From: an uncultured Lentisphaerota bacterium
GTDB lineage: Bacteria > Verrucomicrobiota > Kiritimatiellia > CAIQIC01
Direction of reading: 5' to 3'
DNA: 64,000 nt
Assembly: GCA_903896925.1 (NCBI GenBank)
Contig: CAITZM010000119.1
Span: 1-64,000 of the forward strand
A program made the position numbers and the translations under genes. The notes beneath the pieces were generated by a model, which did no database searches, was not told the DNA's origin, and worked only from the letters and a program-made list of their open reading frames with translations. Shown here in pieces: positions 17,545 to 26,489 of this stretch (position 1 is its first letter; each line of letters starts with the position of its first letter).

Positions 17545-18912
17545 ATGAAAAAGACCATTCTGATACTCGCCGCCTGCCTCGCCACCTGCGCGCTCGGCGC
17601 GGCAGACGACGATGGCTTTGTCCCCCTGTTCAACGGCAAGGACCTGTCCGGCTGGGAGCCGTGCAACGTCGCGCCGGAGACCTTCACGGTGCGCGATGGC
17701 CTGATCGTCACCACCGGCCGTCCCGTCGGCACGCTGCGCACGACCCGGATGTACGAGAACTTCATCGTCGAGTTCGAGTGGCGGCATATGAAGGCGGCCG
17801 GCAACTCCGGCCTGTTCATCTGGGCGGACGGCCTGCCGGTCACCGGCTCGACCTTCTCGCGCGGCATCGAGATCCAGGTCCTCGATCCGGGCTTCAACGT
17901 CCCCGGCAAGAACGAGTGGTACACCACGCACGGCGACATCTTTGCCGTCAACGGGGCCGCGCTGACCGTCGCGGGCCGCATCTCGCCCAACGGCAAGCGC
18001 AGCTTCCCGGCGGAGGACCGCACCAAGCCCTCGCCGGAATGGAACCACTACCGCGTCGTCGCCACCAACGGCGACATCAGCCTCAGCGTCAACGGCAAGG
18101 TGGTGACGATCGCCAGGGCCGCCTCGCCGCGCAAGGGCTACCTCATGCTGGAGGCCGAAGGCTCCGAGGCGCACTTCCGCAACCTCCGCATCCGGGAACT
18201 GCCCTCCACCAACCCCAAGCCGGAGGAGATCGCCGTCGAGGGGATTGGCTACGTGCCGCTGTTCACTGGGCTCGACCTGCGCGGCTGGAAGGCGCCCGCG
18301 GGCGACAACGGGCATTGGAAGGTCGTCAAGGAAGTGATCGACTACGACTCGCTGAGCGAGGCTCCGGCCGCCGACAAGAACCTGTGGAGCGAGAAAGAGT
18401 ATGGCGACTTCCAGCTCGTCGCCGACTGGCGGATCAAGGCGACGCCGTACACCAATCCGCGCATGTACCACGTGCGGCCCGATGGCACCGAGGAGCCCGG
18501 CCCCGACGGCAAGCCGCAGCCCTATCCGGGGCCCGATTCCGACTCCGGGATCTTCCTGCGCGGGGCGGGCAAGTACCAGGTCAACATCTGGTGCTGGCCC
18601 GTCGGCTCCGGCGAGATGTACGGCGTGCGCCGCGACGCCGCCCTGCCGCCCGAGGTCCGCGCCGGCGCGACCCCGCGGCTCAAGGCCGACCACCCCGTGG
18701 GCAAATGGAACCGGTTCGACATCACCGTGCGCGGCAGCACCGTGAAGGTCTTGCTCAACGGCCAGCCCGTCCTGCCCGGCGTGACGATCCCCGGCCTCCC
18801 CGCCCGCGGCCCCATCGCCCTCCAGCACCACGGCAGCCAGAAGGACGGTAAATGGACCAGTCCCCCGGCCCTCGTCCAGTACCGCAACATCTTCATCCGC
18901 GAGTTGAAGTAG
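17545..18912 (+). CDS. two-domain DUF1080 protein (3-keto-disaccharide hydrolase family)
   Basis: A 455-aa secreted protein with a signal peptide (MKKTILILAACLATCALGAA). It has two tandem DUF1080 concanavalin-like domains. The first (about 27-212) begins GFVPLFNGKDLSGWEP and ends HFRNLRIREL. The second (about 231-455) begins GYVPLFTGLDLRGWKAP and ends YRNIFIRELK. DUF1080 is associated with 3-keto-disaccharide hydrolysis. It probably acts with the exported dehydrogenase immediately upstream. The last 60 bp and the following ~45 bp recur at 19714, evidence of local duplication. Confidence 0.9.
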   Translation: MKKTILILAACLATCALGAADDDGFVPLFNGKDLSGWEPCNVAPETFTVRDGLIVTTGRPVGTLRTTRMYENFIVEFEWRHMKAAGNSGLFIWADGLPVTGSTFSRGIEIQVLDPGFNVPGKNEWYTTHGDIFAVNGAALTVAGRISPNGKRSFPAEDRTKPSPEWNHYRVVATNGDISLSVNGKVVTIARAASPRKGYLMLEAEGSEAHFRNLRIRELPSTNPKPEEIAVEGIGYVPLFTGLDLRGWKAPAGDNGHWKVVKEVIDYDSLSEAPAADKNLWSEKEYGDFQLVADWRIKATPYTNPRMYHVRPDGTEEPGPDGKPQPYPGPDSDSGIFLRGAGKYQVNIWCWPVGSGEMYGVRRDAALPPEVRAGATPRLKADHPVGKWNRFDITVRGSTVKVLLNGQPVLPGVTIPGLPARGPIALQHHGSQKDGKWTSPPALVQYRNIFIRELK

Positions 18913-19254
18913 GCAAGCGCAGCGCCGACGCTGGCGGGGAAGAGAAGCATTAACCACTGAGGTCACAGAGGAAGCCGGAGGTCACGGAGGAAGATTGGAA
19001 TAGCTACGAAGAGACCTAAAGCGGCTACGCCGCAACCAAACCTCACGCGGACTTGTCCGCCTTAGGTGGAGCGTGAGGACTGCTTTGCAGAAGCCGCTGC
19101 CATAGTAGACCTCTCGCTCTGCGAGAGGCTTTCGTAAATTGTCCTACCAGCCTGCTCGGAAATTGAAAAGGCGGTAGGGTCACGGCTTCACGCTGCACAT
19201 GCCATCTGCCGGGAATGGGTGCCTGTGAAGGGTGCAGACGCGACCCTGCTCTAC

Positions 19255-19716
19255 TATGATTCTGTCTTTCAATGATTCTGTCGTAATCCGGAATGCCCAT
19301 CCATTTCTCACCAGAACTATTTCGGTGGGCACGTGGCACGAGCACCGAGAGCGACCGGCTTTTCAGTCCTGTGGTTCTGCCCTCAATGATTCTGTCGCAA
19401 TCCGGAACGACAAAACCATTTTACGACAGAACCATTTCGGAGGCATTAGGCGCCGAGCCGCACCCGTGGTCGTACCTTCTCTCCTATGATTCTGTCTTTC
19501 AATGATTCTGTCGTAATCCGAAAGCCCAATGCCATTTCTCACCAGAACTATTTCGGTGGGCACGTGGCACTGAGCCCCGGGAGCGACCTACTTTTCAGTC
19601 TTATGGTTCTGCCCTCAATGATTCTGTCGCAATCCAGAACGACAAAACCATTTTACGACAGAACCATTTCGGAGGCATTAGGCGCCGAGCCGTACCACTG
19701 GTCGTACCTTCTCTCC
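19255..19716. repeat. tandem direct repeat, two copies of ~230 bp
   Basis: Copy A spans 19255-19484 and copy B 19485-19716. They are near-identical apart from scattered substitutions and small indels. Each unit carries AATGATTCTGTCG twice plus an inverted CGACAGAACCATT, so each forms an imperfect palindrome in its second half (19388-19437 in copy A). Both copies end with CGTACCTTCTCTCC. No open frame explains the conservation. Confidence 0.85.
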
Positions 19717-19773
19717 AGTCCCCCCGCCCTTGTCCAGTACCGCAACCTCTTCATCCGCGAGTTGAAGTAGCCA
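19714..19773 (+). pseudogene. truncated DUF1080 gene tail (duplicate of 18857-18912)
   Basis: The sequence encodes SPPALVQYRNLFIRELK then a stop, against SPPALVQYRNIFIRELK at the end of the intact gene. Similarity continues about 40 bp past the stop (GCCGACGCTGGCGGGGAAGA). The 5' part is replaced by the tandem repeat. It is probably the remnant of a second DUF1080 gene or a local segmental duplication. Confidence 0.75.
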
Positions 19774-20056
19774 GCGCCCCGCCGACGCTGGCGGGGAAGA
19801 GAAGAATTAACCACACCCTTCGACTACGCTCAGGGCGGGGAGGTCACAGAGGAAACCAGAGGGCACAGAGGCGGAAGGAAGAATCCACAGATTGCACAGA
19901 TGACACAGATTCAGCGGGAGAAATCGGTGAAATCTGTGGAGGGCTCTTCTTCTCCGCATAATCCAGTGCTCCGTGATTGCCCGCTTCGACTTCTTGGCGT
20001 CTTCGTGCCTCCGCTTCCTGAATTATCTCGGCTGTACTTATCTGGTAGCCTGGGGT

Positions 20057-20078
20057 TGTGCTAACATCCGCCGCTATG
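20057..20078 (+). promoter_or_regulatory. TGTGCTAA box 11 bp before a start codon
   Basis: TGTGCTAA at 20057-20064 is followed by CATCCGCCGCT and the ATG at 20076. If the box is a -10 element, the transcript would start within a few bases of the ATG, giving a near-leaderless mRNA. The same GCTAACRTCCGCC string occurs before 41682. No Shine-Dalgarno sequence is seen. Confidence 0.4.
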
Positions 20079-21845
20079 AAATCATGCTTTCATCCATGCC
20101 TGCTCGCCCTCGCTGTGCTGGGGGCAACCGGGGCGGCACCCTATAAACCGTCTGACGGCGAACTCCGGCAGATCCGGGCGAAGACCGATGAACTGGCCAC
20201 CGTGTTGAAACGGTTGAGGGCGGACGACGCACTGCTCGCCGACGTGGAGATTTACCACAAGGCGGCGGTGTGGATCATGCGCTACTCCGATGAGGAGTTT
20301 TACTCGAAGTCCTACGTCGCCGACACGCTCGCCGTGCTCGACCGCGGCCTCGCCCGCGCGCAGGAACTCGCCGCCGGCCAGCCGTCCTGGCCCACGCAAA
20401 AAGGCCGGCTCGTGCGCGCCTACCGCTCGCGTGTGGACGGCAGTGTCCAGCCGTACGCGCTGACCATTCCCGACCACTGCGACGGGCGTCTCGATGTCGT
20501 GTTGCACGGGCGCGGCGGGACGCTGAACGAGGTCAGCTTCATCGCGGCGCACGAGACCACGAAACCTCTGCCGCCGGACCAGCACCACATGATCCTGGAG
20601 GTTTTCGGCCGCGTCAACAACGCCTACCGCTGGGCGGGCGAGACCGACGTGTTTGAAGCCATCGCCTCGGTCCGTCAACGCTATCGGGTTGACGAAAACC
20701 AGGTCGTGCTGCGCGGTTTCTCGATGGGCGGCGCCGGCGCGTGGCACCTCGGGTTGCAGTATCCCGACCTGTGGGCCGCGGTGGAGGCCGGCGCGGGGTT
20801 CACGGACACCAAGCGCTACGCCAGGCTCGACAACCTGCCGGCATACCAGGACGCCACGCTGCGCATCTACGACGCGGTGGACTACGCGCCCAACGCCTGC
20901 AATGTCCCGTTCGTGGGCTACTGCGGCGAGGACGACAAATCCCTGCCGAACACCACCAGCATGCGCGAAGCGTTGACGCAGGAAGGCTTCCACTTCACGC
21001 CTGACGGACTGAACTGGATCACGAAAGAGTTGCGGATGCTGTTCCTCATCGGCCCGAAGACCGGCCACAAGTTCCATCCCGACAGCAAACAGCGCTCGGA
21101 ACAATTCATCCAGGGCATGTTGCCGCGCAAGACGCCGGGCCATGTGCGGTTCGTCACCTACACGACGCGCTACAACCGCTGTTTCGGGATCGAGGTGCTG
21201 GCGCTGGAGAAACATTACCAACGCGCCGAGGTCGAGGTGCGGCGCGACGCAGGCGGAAAAGTGCTCGAGCTCAAGACCCGCAACGTGGCCCGGCTGGCGA
21301 TCGATGGGAAGGAAGTGCGTTCCCTGGCCTCCCCGTTGCGCAAGACGCACGGCCTGCAAGGTCCGATCGATGACGCGTTCATGGAATCGTTCCTGTGCGT
21401 CCAGCCCTCCGGCCCGGCCGATGCGCGGCTGGAACTCTTCCGCCGGGAGTTTGCCAAGTGGATGCGCGGGGAGGTGCGCGTCAAGGCCGACACCGCCGTC
21501 ACGGCCAAGGACATCGCCAGCCACCACCTGATCCTGTTCGGCGACCCGTCCAGCAACCGGCTCATCGCGCAGCTGGCCGGCCGGCTGCCGATCCGCTGGA
21601 CGCAGGACACCATCGTGGTCGGGGGGCGGACGTTCAGCGCCGCCGAGCACACGCTGGTGATGATCTACCCGAACCCGTTGAACCCGCGCCGGTACGTGGT
21701 GCTCAACAGCGGGCACACGTTTGGCGAAAAGGAGTTTCGCGGTACGAACGCGCTGCTGTTCCCGCGGCTCGGCGATTACGCGGTGCTCAAGCGCGACGGA
21801 ACTGTCGTGCTGGCCGGCCTGTTCGGCGAGAACTGGGAACTGTAA
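20076..21845 (+). CDS. secreted alpha/beta hydrolase (prolyl-oligopeptidase/esterase type)
   Basis: A 589-aa protein with a signal peptide (KSCFHPCLLALAVLGATGAA). The nucleophile elbow is RGFSMGGAGAW (GxSxG), preceded by DVVLHGRGGTLNE, an oxyanion-loop region. The C-terminal ~200 residues (ending GDYAVLKRDGTVVLAGLFGENW) form an additional domain with the ring of an esterase partner domain. A carbohydrate esterase or peptidase role is possible. ATG 20076 is chosen over GTG 20058 because it starts the signal peptide. No operon partner is adjacent; both flanks are repeat-rich. Confidence 0.75.
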   Translation: MKSCFHPCLLALAVLGATGAAPYKPSDGELRQIRAKTDELATVLKRLRADDALLADVEIYHKAAVWIMRYSDEEFYSKSYVADTLAVLDRGLARAQELAAGQPSWPTQKGRLVRAYRSRVDGSVQPYALTIPDHCDGRLDVVLHGRGGTLNEVSFIAAHETTKPLPPDQHHMILEVFGRVNNAYRWAGETDVFEAIASVRQRYRVDENQVVLRGFSMGGAGAWHLGLQYPDLWAAVEAGAGFTDTKRYARLDNLPAYQDATLRIYDAVDYAPNACNVPFVGYCGEDDKSLPNTTSMREALTQEGFHFTPDGLNWITKELRMLFLIGPKTGHKFHPDSKQRSEQFIQGMLPRKTPGHVRFVTYTTRYNRCFGIEVLALEKHYQRAEVEVRRDAGGKVLELKTRNVARLAIDGKEVRSLASPLRKTHGLQGPIDDAFMESFLCVQPSGPADARLELFRREFAKWMRGEVRVKADTAVTAKDIASHHLILFGDPSSNRLIAQLAGRLPIRWTQDTIVVGGRTFSAAEHTLVMIYPNPLNPRRYVVLNSGHTFGEKEFRGTNALLFPRLGDYAVLKRDGTVVLAGLFGENWEL

Positions 21846-22048
21846 TTACTTCGTCGCCCTCCACCCTGCAGACGGCGGCTTGCCTGATTACTGCCTGAGC
21901 AGGCCAAGGAAGCCCATATCGGCGGCCTACGAAAAATTCCCTAAGTGTATTGTGAGGGGCTGACCCTGCGGCCCCATCCGCTGGTTCCTGCCCGTTTCCG
22001 AACCTGGAGACCCGATTCGCAGCCTAACGCCTTGAAGACATTCCGCGC

Positions 22049-22078
22049 TTGACCCCTCATCTCTGCTGCGTCTAGCAT
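22049..22078 (+). promoter_or_regulatory. putative promoter of the lipoprotein gene
   Basis: TTGACC (22049-22054), 18-base spacer, TAGCAT (22073-22078). It lies 42 bp before the GTG start at 22121. The rest of 21846-22120 shows no other structure. Confidence 0.4.
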
Positions 22079-22120
22079 ATCTGTGTTGTGGATAAATCGG
22101 ATACGAGGAAGGGGTCCGAG

Positions 22121-22795
22121 GTGAATAAGCTTCGAAAAGTAAGAACGTTAGCCCTCGCGTCTACACTAATCATTTTGGGCCAAGGTTGCATCACTACGTC
22201 CGGAGGATTCGGCGAGTTTTATCAATCAGAAACAGACGAACAGTACCCGGCTACACAGGCTGTTCGCATATATCGGTTTTCCCCCGACTCGTTGCAGGCG
22301 CTCCGGTACGATGGCTATACGGTGATCGGGCAGGCAAATTTTACCGGCCCACTCGCAGATAAGTTACAGGCAATTACGCAGGCCCAAAAGGTCGGAGCAC
22401 AGGTGGTTCTTCTTAATATCCGACTTATCGGAACCAGTCAAACGGCAATCCCCGTGACCGATTACCATGCTCCACAGACCACCATGATCCAATCCAGCGG
22501 TTCCGCCAGCGGCAGCGCATATGGTTCCGGAGGATATGCCTTTGGTACCGCCAATGGATATAGTACGTCCTATGCGACTACACCGGGGTACACGACAACT
22601 CAGTTCATACCCATGACAATCGAGACATATGAGCATTCTGCAATTTTTTTTCGCAAGGTAGATGACCACACCCAAGTCCCTGCTAAAAAGCAACAACCGG
22701 TTCCATCTGATGACAGAAGAATCATCACAGAACCTCAGGGCTCATTCAACAACGACGAGTTGCGGTCACTAAGCAGGAGGAAATACGGCTACTGA
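22121..22795 (+). CDS. predicted lipoprotein of unknown function
   Basis: A 224-aa protein beginning with basic residues, a hydrophobic stretch and a lipobox ending at C23 (LILGQGC), so it should be lipid-anchored. Residues 60-115 contain VIGQANFTGP...AQKVGAQVVLLNIRLIGTSQ, similar in style to small lipoproteins with an alpha/beta core. A Ser/Gly/Tyr-rich low-complexity linker follows (about 125-165), then a basic tail. The GTG at 22121 (AGGAAGGGG upstream) puts the signal at the N-terminus, better than GTG 22088. Codon use and base composition are AT-richer than neighbours, suggesting acquisition. The family is not recognised. Confidence 0.7.
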   Translation: MNKLRKVRTLALASTLIILGQGCITTSGGFGEFYQSETDEQYPATQAVRIYRFSPDSLQALRYDGYTVIGQANFTGPLADKLQAITQAQKVGAQVVLLNIRLIGTSQTAIPVTDYHAPQTTMIQSSGSASGSAYGSGGYAFGTANGYSTSYATTPGYTTTQFIPMTIETYEHSAIFFRKVDDHTQVPAKKQQPVPSDDRRIITEPQGSFNNDELRSLSRRKYGY

Positions 22796-23225
22796 AGCGG
22801 TCAGACCCTCGTTGCTTTAAACGGAAAGAAAGCACTAAAAACCCTAACTGCGGCGGAACAGGAGACAATCTTAAAATTTTGAATTTAAGCTGGGAGCCTC
22901 CGGGCCATAGTAAAGGAGGTAAAATTCTTTTGGCTGAGGATTGTTTGCACCTAGCAGTACCTAACATCGACGACCTCGCCGGCACACCCGCGTTCAATCC
23001 AAACCTCTTCATTCGTGAGCTGAAACGCCCAGGAGCGCGCCGGCAGTGATGTGCCGATGTCGCTTCCCGCCCGTCACCCTGATATCCGGTGCTGCTATGC
23101 CGCGGCGGCGAAGTGGAGCGGCACTGGACGTCAAGCTGTGGGAAAACTTTCGCTGCTACTGCGAGCGACAACCTTTATCTGCCGGTCGCCGCGGTCACGG
23201 TAAATAGCGAGTGAATGTTGTGGCG
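22796..23225. other. non-coding stretch with possible DUF1080 tail remnant
   Basis: In the plus frame 22986-23040 reads FNPNLFIRELKRPGARRQ then stop. NLFIRELK is close to the C-terminus of the DUF1080 gene (YRNIFIRELK) and its copy at 19714 (YRNLFIRELK). The evidence is short and could be chance. The remainder shows no gene; an AAAGGAGG at about 22912 has no convincing start. Confidence 0.35.
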
Positions 23226-24677
23226 TCACGGCAGGGTCGCGAGCTTGTTATAAGCAAGCAAGTCAAATGGGTTAAAGGAATGAAAGTCCCATCTGGGGAT
23301 GTGCAATTTATTACTCTTGAATGCCTCTGCAAGAGAGAGGAAATCCTGCTTGGAGGTAACGTCGAAGAGCACCTTTGTTCTCTCGAAATAGCGAGCAGAC
23401 TGGCTACGAGCAAATACTTCAAAAGGCCCATAGTGTCGTTGCGAGTAGACCAGTGTCATCGGCCACCAATTCTGAGAATCACCGACGCGAAGATAATCAA
23501 GACAATCGCGCAAGAACAGAACGAAGTCGGCCTCCATGATTTGCGCGAACGAAATAGCGCTGTGCGTTGACCGGTTGTTCAGGAGGTCAGCGTGGAGGGA
23601 ACTGCGATGCAGTTTTAGTCGCGTATTGCGGTGCTCAAGAGATGTCAAGTGCTGCCGAAATTCAGAGAACGAGACCATCGCGTCTTGCCCGCGTCGTGCA
23701 TTTGTAGCAACATAGTAGTGGTGGCGCAGTAGGTGCGCCACCGCAGGAAAACACTCGCGCCGGAGGAGAACCGCCACCGCATAAAGAAATAGTTCATGTA
23801 CGATGAAACGCAGATTATCCCAGTCCCAGTCTTGATATTGCGTGACGGATTCTGGCCGATCAAGATAGGGAAGCAAATTCTCAAACAGTCTATGGATGGC
23901 TTCCCACGATTCCTCTGTGTTGCGGTATTGCGCAAGCGCTATGAAGACATCAACTGCTTCGTTCCGATAGGGTGTGAATTGATCAATACTTCGAATCACC
24001 TTTTCGTCAAACTCCTCGTCATCCTTCACGATACGAAACCGCTCAAAATTCTGTGACAGCGTTTCGAAGTATTCCTTCACGGCTCCAGAACAGTATGTGC
24101 GACTTTCACGGATTGCATCAAGTGCCCTGCGATAATGAGCGGTGGTCGCAAGACTCGGTGCCCCCTCAGCTTGGAGAAATGAAGGGGGTGCCCCGATATC
24201 AGGTTTCAAATGAAGGGGCTTATCAAATGCCCATCTCAGGAGCTGCTCGAAATTACGTCCGTACAACTCGGGGCTACTCAAATCGATATATACACGTGAT
24301 TTGTAATATGTTGGCAAGAGCGGCTTGCCTGACTCATCTCGTTCGGGCAAAACAGCAACGAATTTCGTCTGGTCCTGTTTTGCGTAGACCTCAGCCGAAA
24401 TGATTTGAGTTTCTGTTCCGACTCCACCGCGGCGGCCATCAGCCTTCTCTGCATAGACGCGGTCACAGATCATTGCAACCTTCTTAATTGCCGGGTCAAC
24501 GGCCATTTTTTCCATGAAGGCATTGGCGTCGTGGCCTTCTTTCAGATCCCACTTATCAAGAATCACATCTACTCCACTTTCGCGCAACTCTGTGGCGAGA
24601 GTGATCACCCATTGCTCGTGTGCAGGCGATGTCCAACTATAGGAGATGAACAGTTTTGGGGTTGAGTGGTTCGCCAT
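23226..24677 (-). CDS. SEFIR/TIR-like domain protein with helical C-terminal region
   Basis: A 483-aa protein. Residues 8-150 form a SEFIR-type (STIR superfamily) domain: KLFISYSWTSPAHEQWV, then LATELRESGVDVILDKWDLKEGHD, VAMICDRVYAEKADGRRGGVG and TETQIISAEVY. The remaining ~330 residues are helical with no recognised domain (for example WDNLRFIVHELFLYAVAVLLRR). Bacterial STIR proteins often serve in anti-phage abortive infection, usually through NAD+ depletion. Here the role is inferred from family and setting: an AT-rich accessory gene beside DUF2971 and a phospholipase-like gene, each with the same upstream repeat. AAGGAA precedes the start. No signal peptide. Confidence 0.8.
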   Translation of the reverse strand: MANHSTPKLFISYSWTSPAHEQWVITLATELRESGVDVILDKWDLKEGHDANAFMEKMAVDPAIKKVAMICDRVYAEKADGRRGGVGTETQIISAEVYAKQDQTKFVAVLPERDESGKPLLPTYYKSRVYIDLSSPELYGRNFEQLLRWAFDKPLHLKPDIGAPPSFLQAEGAPSLATTAHYRRALDAIRESRTYCSGAVKEYFETLSQNFERFRIVKDDEEFDEKVIRSIDQFTPYRNEAVDVFIALAQYRNTEESWEAIHRLFENLLPYLDRPESVTQYQDWDWDNLRFIVHELFLYAVAVLLRRECFPAVAHLLRHHYYVATNARRGQDAMVSFSEFRQHLTSLEHRNTRLKLHRSSLHADLLNNRSTHSAISFAQIMEADFVLFLRDCLDYLRVGDSQNWWPMTLVYSQRHYGPFEVFARSQSARYFERTKVLFDVTSKQDFLSLAEAFKSNKLHIPRWDFHSFNPFDLLAYNKLATLP

Positions 24678-25230
24678 TCTTCTTTTCCTTGTATTCAGTG
24701 GGACCGTCGGCGCGTTGAGGTTCGGTGAGTCGGGGGGGCCACAACCTGCGACGCTTGAGTAATTGGTTCAAGGGGTGGCATGGGTAGCGCAGAGAGGGCC
24801 GCTGGTGCCGCACCGGCCGCTTGAGTCATCCTGAATTGCCGCATGGCTGACCGCGATTTCATCCCCTAAGCCTCGCAACGGTGCGTAGCGTAGCGGCGGG
24901 GGTGGGGGCCTGTCCATCCTTAAGTGCGGGTCGTGCTGTCGCCGTTGCCCCGGCCACGGCCGGGGCGGGGAGATAAGAGCGACGACAAAGGGCGCGAAGG
25001 AAACTGGAGCACACTGAGGCAGGATCCTGGCAAATCCCCGTACGACCTATACACCATCGATGGTCTGCGGTATTTACCTTGCCAACTGTGATATGGAAAT
25101 GCACTGAGGTTAAATAGCAGACCATACACGTTGCTAACGACTAGCATAACCTAGCGCAAACAACACGATTGATAGAACGATGCGGAACTCTCAATCGCCG
25201 CGCTGGTTCATGCGCTTACAGTACAGATGA
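24678..25230. other. 553-bp non-coding region upstream of the SEFIR gene
   Basis: It contains copy 1 of the ~125-bp accessory repeat (24831-24955). To the right, 24960-25230 is AT-richer and shows no gene, promoter or terminator I can support. Confidence 0.5.
24831..24955 (-). repeat. accessory-region repeat, copy 1 (upstream of SEFIR gene)
   Basis: It shares GAATTGCCGCATGGCTGACC, TTTCATCCCCTAA, CCTCGCAACGG and CTGTCCATCCTTAAGTGCG with copy 2 at 26158 and copy 3 at 28119. GCAACGG (24875-24881) and CCGTTGC (24942-24948) form inverted ends. It lies about 155 bp before the SEFIR start, in the same orientation as the other copies relative to their genes. Confidence 0.85.
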
Positions 25231-26064
25231 CTACACCATAACTCGTCCACGAACAACGCTCGCATCAACAATTTCGACGTCGCGATCGAACTCCTGAACC
25301 TGATCCCGAATTACTTTTCTTACTGCGAGGGGCAATCTCCAGCCGAGAATCAAGCGTGCAATGCAACCGCGCGGGATCTCCCGGATGTAAATATGACTAT
25401 TCTCTTTCGGTTCCTTGCGACAATCGGCGAGGGGCAGGACAATTCGAACCTCTCGTTCATAGCTCCAGTCAGGGAATTTTGCGAAGAAAATTGACTCATG
25501 AGATCGCGTCTCAAAGCTAACGCTAAGACGATCCCGTTCGTACCTAACAGCGATTGGCTGCGATAGCACACCAGTATCGTCCCCTTGAAAGACACGCTCT
25601 AAGTCTACAAACTCAATTACAAGCCCGGTCGCGTTGTTAGCATAATGCGCCCACATCGGAAGTGAGTCATATCGAAGCGATGAACAAAAACCCCCTGCAT
25701 TAGGGGCGATCGCCAGCACCAACTCATTGAGTTGCTGTTCCAAGGTCGCGATCTGATCATAGTAAGGCAAGTGAAGCTGAGCCGTCGCTTCATTGGGGGT
25801 TTCCGGAAGTCCGCCTGCGTGAAATTGAGGTGAGAGCCGCCGCAACAAGTTTTTTTGTCGGCGGAGATTGATCATATCCGTTTCCGTATAACCATCCTTA
25901 CGCAGACGATCAAGAGACCTCTTCACCTCTTCCGTTATGATGTTGGGCGTTAGCTCAGACGGATCATTCAACTCAGGGACGGGTGTGAATTTGATCATTC
26001 CTCGCAACAGAAACGAAACCGCGCTTGGATCAGCTATGAACTTGTAAAGAGTTTTCATCGGCAT
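25231..26064 (-). CDS. DUF2971 domain-containing protein
   Basis: A 277-aa protein. Landmarks of DUF2971: KFTPVPELNDPSE near residue 25, MWAHYANNATGLVIEF near 137 and FPDWSYEREVRIVL near 200. Function is not established; members are frequent in bacterial defense-type islands. ATG 26064 (MPMKTLYKF) is chosen; ATG 26058 is an alternative and neither has a good Shine-Dalgarno sequence. Base composition is AT-richer than the chromosome around it. It stands alone on the minus strand between non-coding repeats, with repeat copy 2 about 95 bp upstream. Confidence 0.82.
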   Translation of the reverse strand: MPMKTLYKFIADPSAVSFLLRGMIKFTPVPELNDPSELTPNIITEEVKRSLDRLRKDGYTETDMINLRRQKNLLRRLSPQFHAGGLPETPNEATAQLHLPYYDQIATLEQQLNELVLAIAPNAGGFCSSLRYDSLPMWAHYANNATGLVIEFVDLERVFQGDDTGVLSQPIAVRYERDRLSVSFETRSHESIFFAKFPDWSYEREVRIVLPLADCRKEPKENSHIYIREIPRGCIARLILGWRLPLAVRKVIRDQVQEFDRDVEIVDASVVRGRVMV

Positions 26065-26157
26065 CAAATTCTGTTCATCAAGATTGGGCCTTCTGGCTGC
26101 GAATCAGCGGACAACACGAAACACCCCGCAGGCACCGCAACCACTGCTTGCGTCCTC

Positions 26158-26281
26158 CTGAATTGCCGCATGGCTGACCTCAAATTCATCCCCTAATCCT
26201 CGCAACGGTGTGCAGCCTAGCGGTGGGGTGGGGGCCTGTCCATCCTTAAGTGCGAGTCGTTCTGTCGCCGTTGCTCCGGCG
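26158..26281 (-). repeat. accessory-region repeat, copy 2 (upstream of DUF2971 gene)
   Basis: Very similar to copy 1, including the inverted ends GCAACGG and CCGTTGC. It is immediately followed on the right by the CACAGAGG inverted repeat, joined by GGAAGGCAGCATCAACCACA, exactly as at copy 3. Confidence 0.85.
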
Positions 26282-26292
26282 GGGGAAGGCAG

Positions 26293-26462
26293 CATCAACC
26301 ACAGAGGTCACAGAGGAAGCCGGAGGGCACGGAGGTGGGAACCTCTGAGAACCTCTTTCCGACCTCCCTGCCCTGAGCGCAGTCGAAGGGTGCGGCCTCT
26401 GTGGTTAACTCTGCTGGGCGCCTTCGCTGAGAATCTGTGTCATCCGTGTAATCTGTGGATGC
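26293..26462. repeat. CACAGAGG-type inverted repeat
   Basis: Outer arms AACCACAGAGGTCACAGAGG and CCTCTGTGGTTAA, inner arms GAGGTGGGAACCTC, with the module AATCTGTGTCATCCGTGTAA appended at the right. It lies just beyond the 3' end of the phospholipase-like gene. Confidence 0.8.
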
Positions 26463-26489
26463 TCCCGCTTCCCGCCTGGCGCCTTCTTG

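Larger units (their letters stand above)
18913..20075. other. 1.16-kb repeat-rich non-coding scar
   Basis: Left to right: a CACAGAGG-type half element (18951-18992), a palindrome with CCTCACGC/GCGTGAGG arms (about 19041-19079), a hairpin CCTCTCGCTCTGCGAGAGG (19111-19129), the 230-bp tandem repeat (19255-19716), a copied DUF1080 gene tail (19714-19813), a second CACAGAGG element with an ATCCACAGATT module (19806-19960), then unstructured sequence to the next gene. No intact gene is seen. Confidence 0.6.
26065..26489. other. 425-bp repeat-filled intergenic region
   Basis: It holds repeat copy 2 (26158-26281) and the CACAGAGG inverted repeat (26293-26462). Nothing else is recognised. Confidence 0.6.

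Noticed and set aside
19255-19716. CRISPR array
   Set aside because: There are only two 230-bp direct copies, without short regular repeats, spacers or cas genes.
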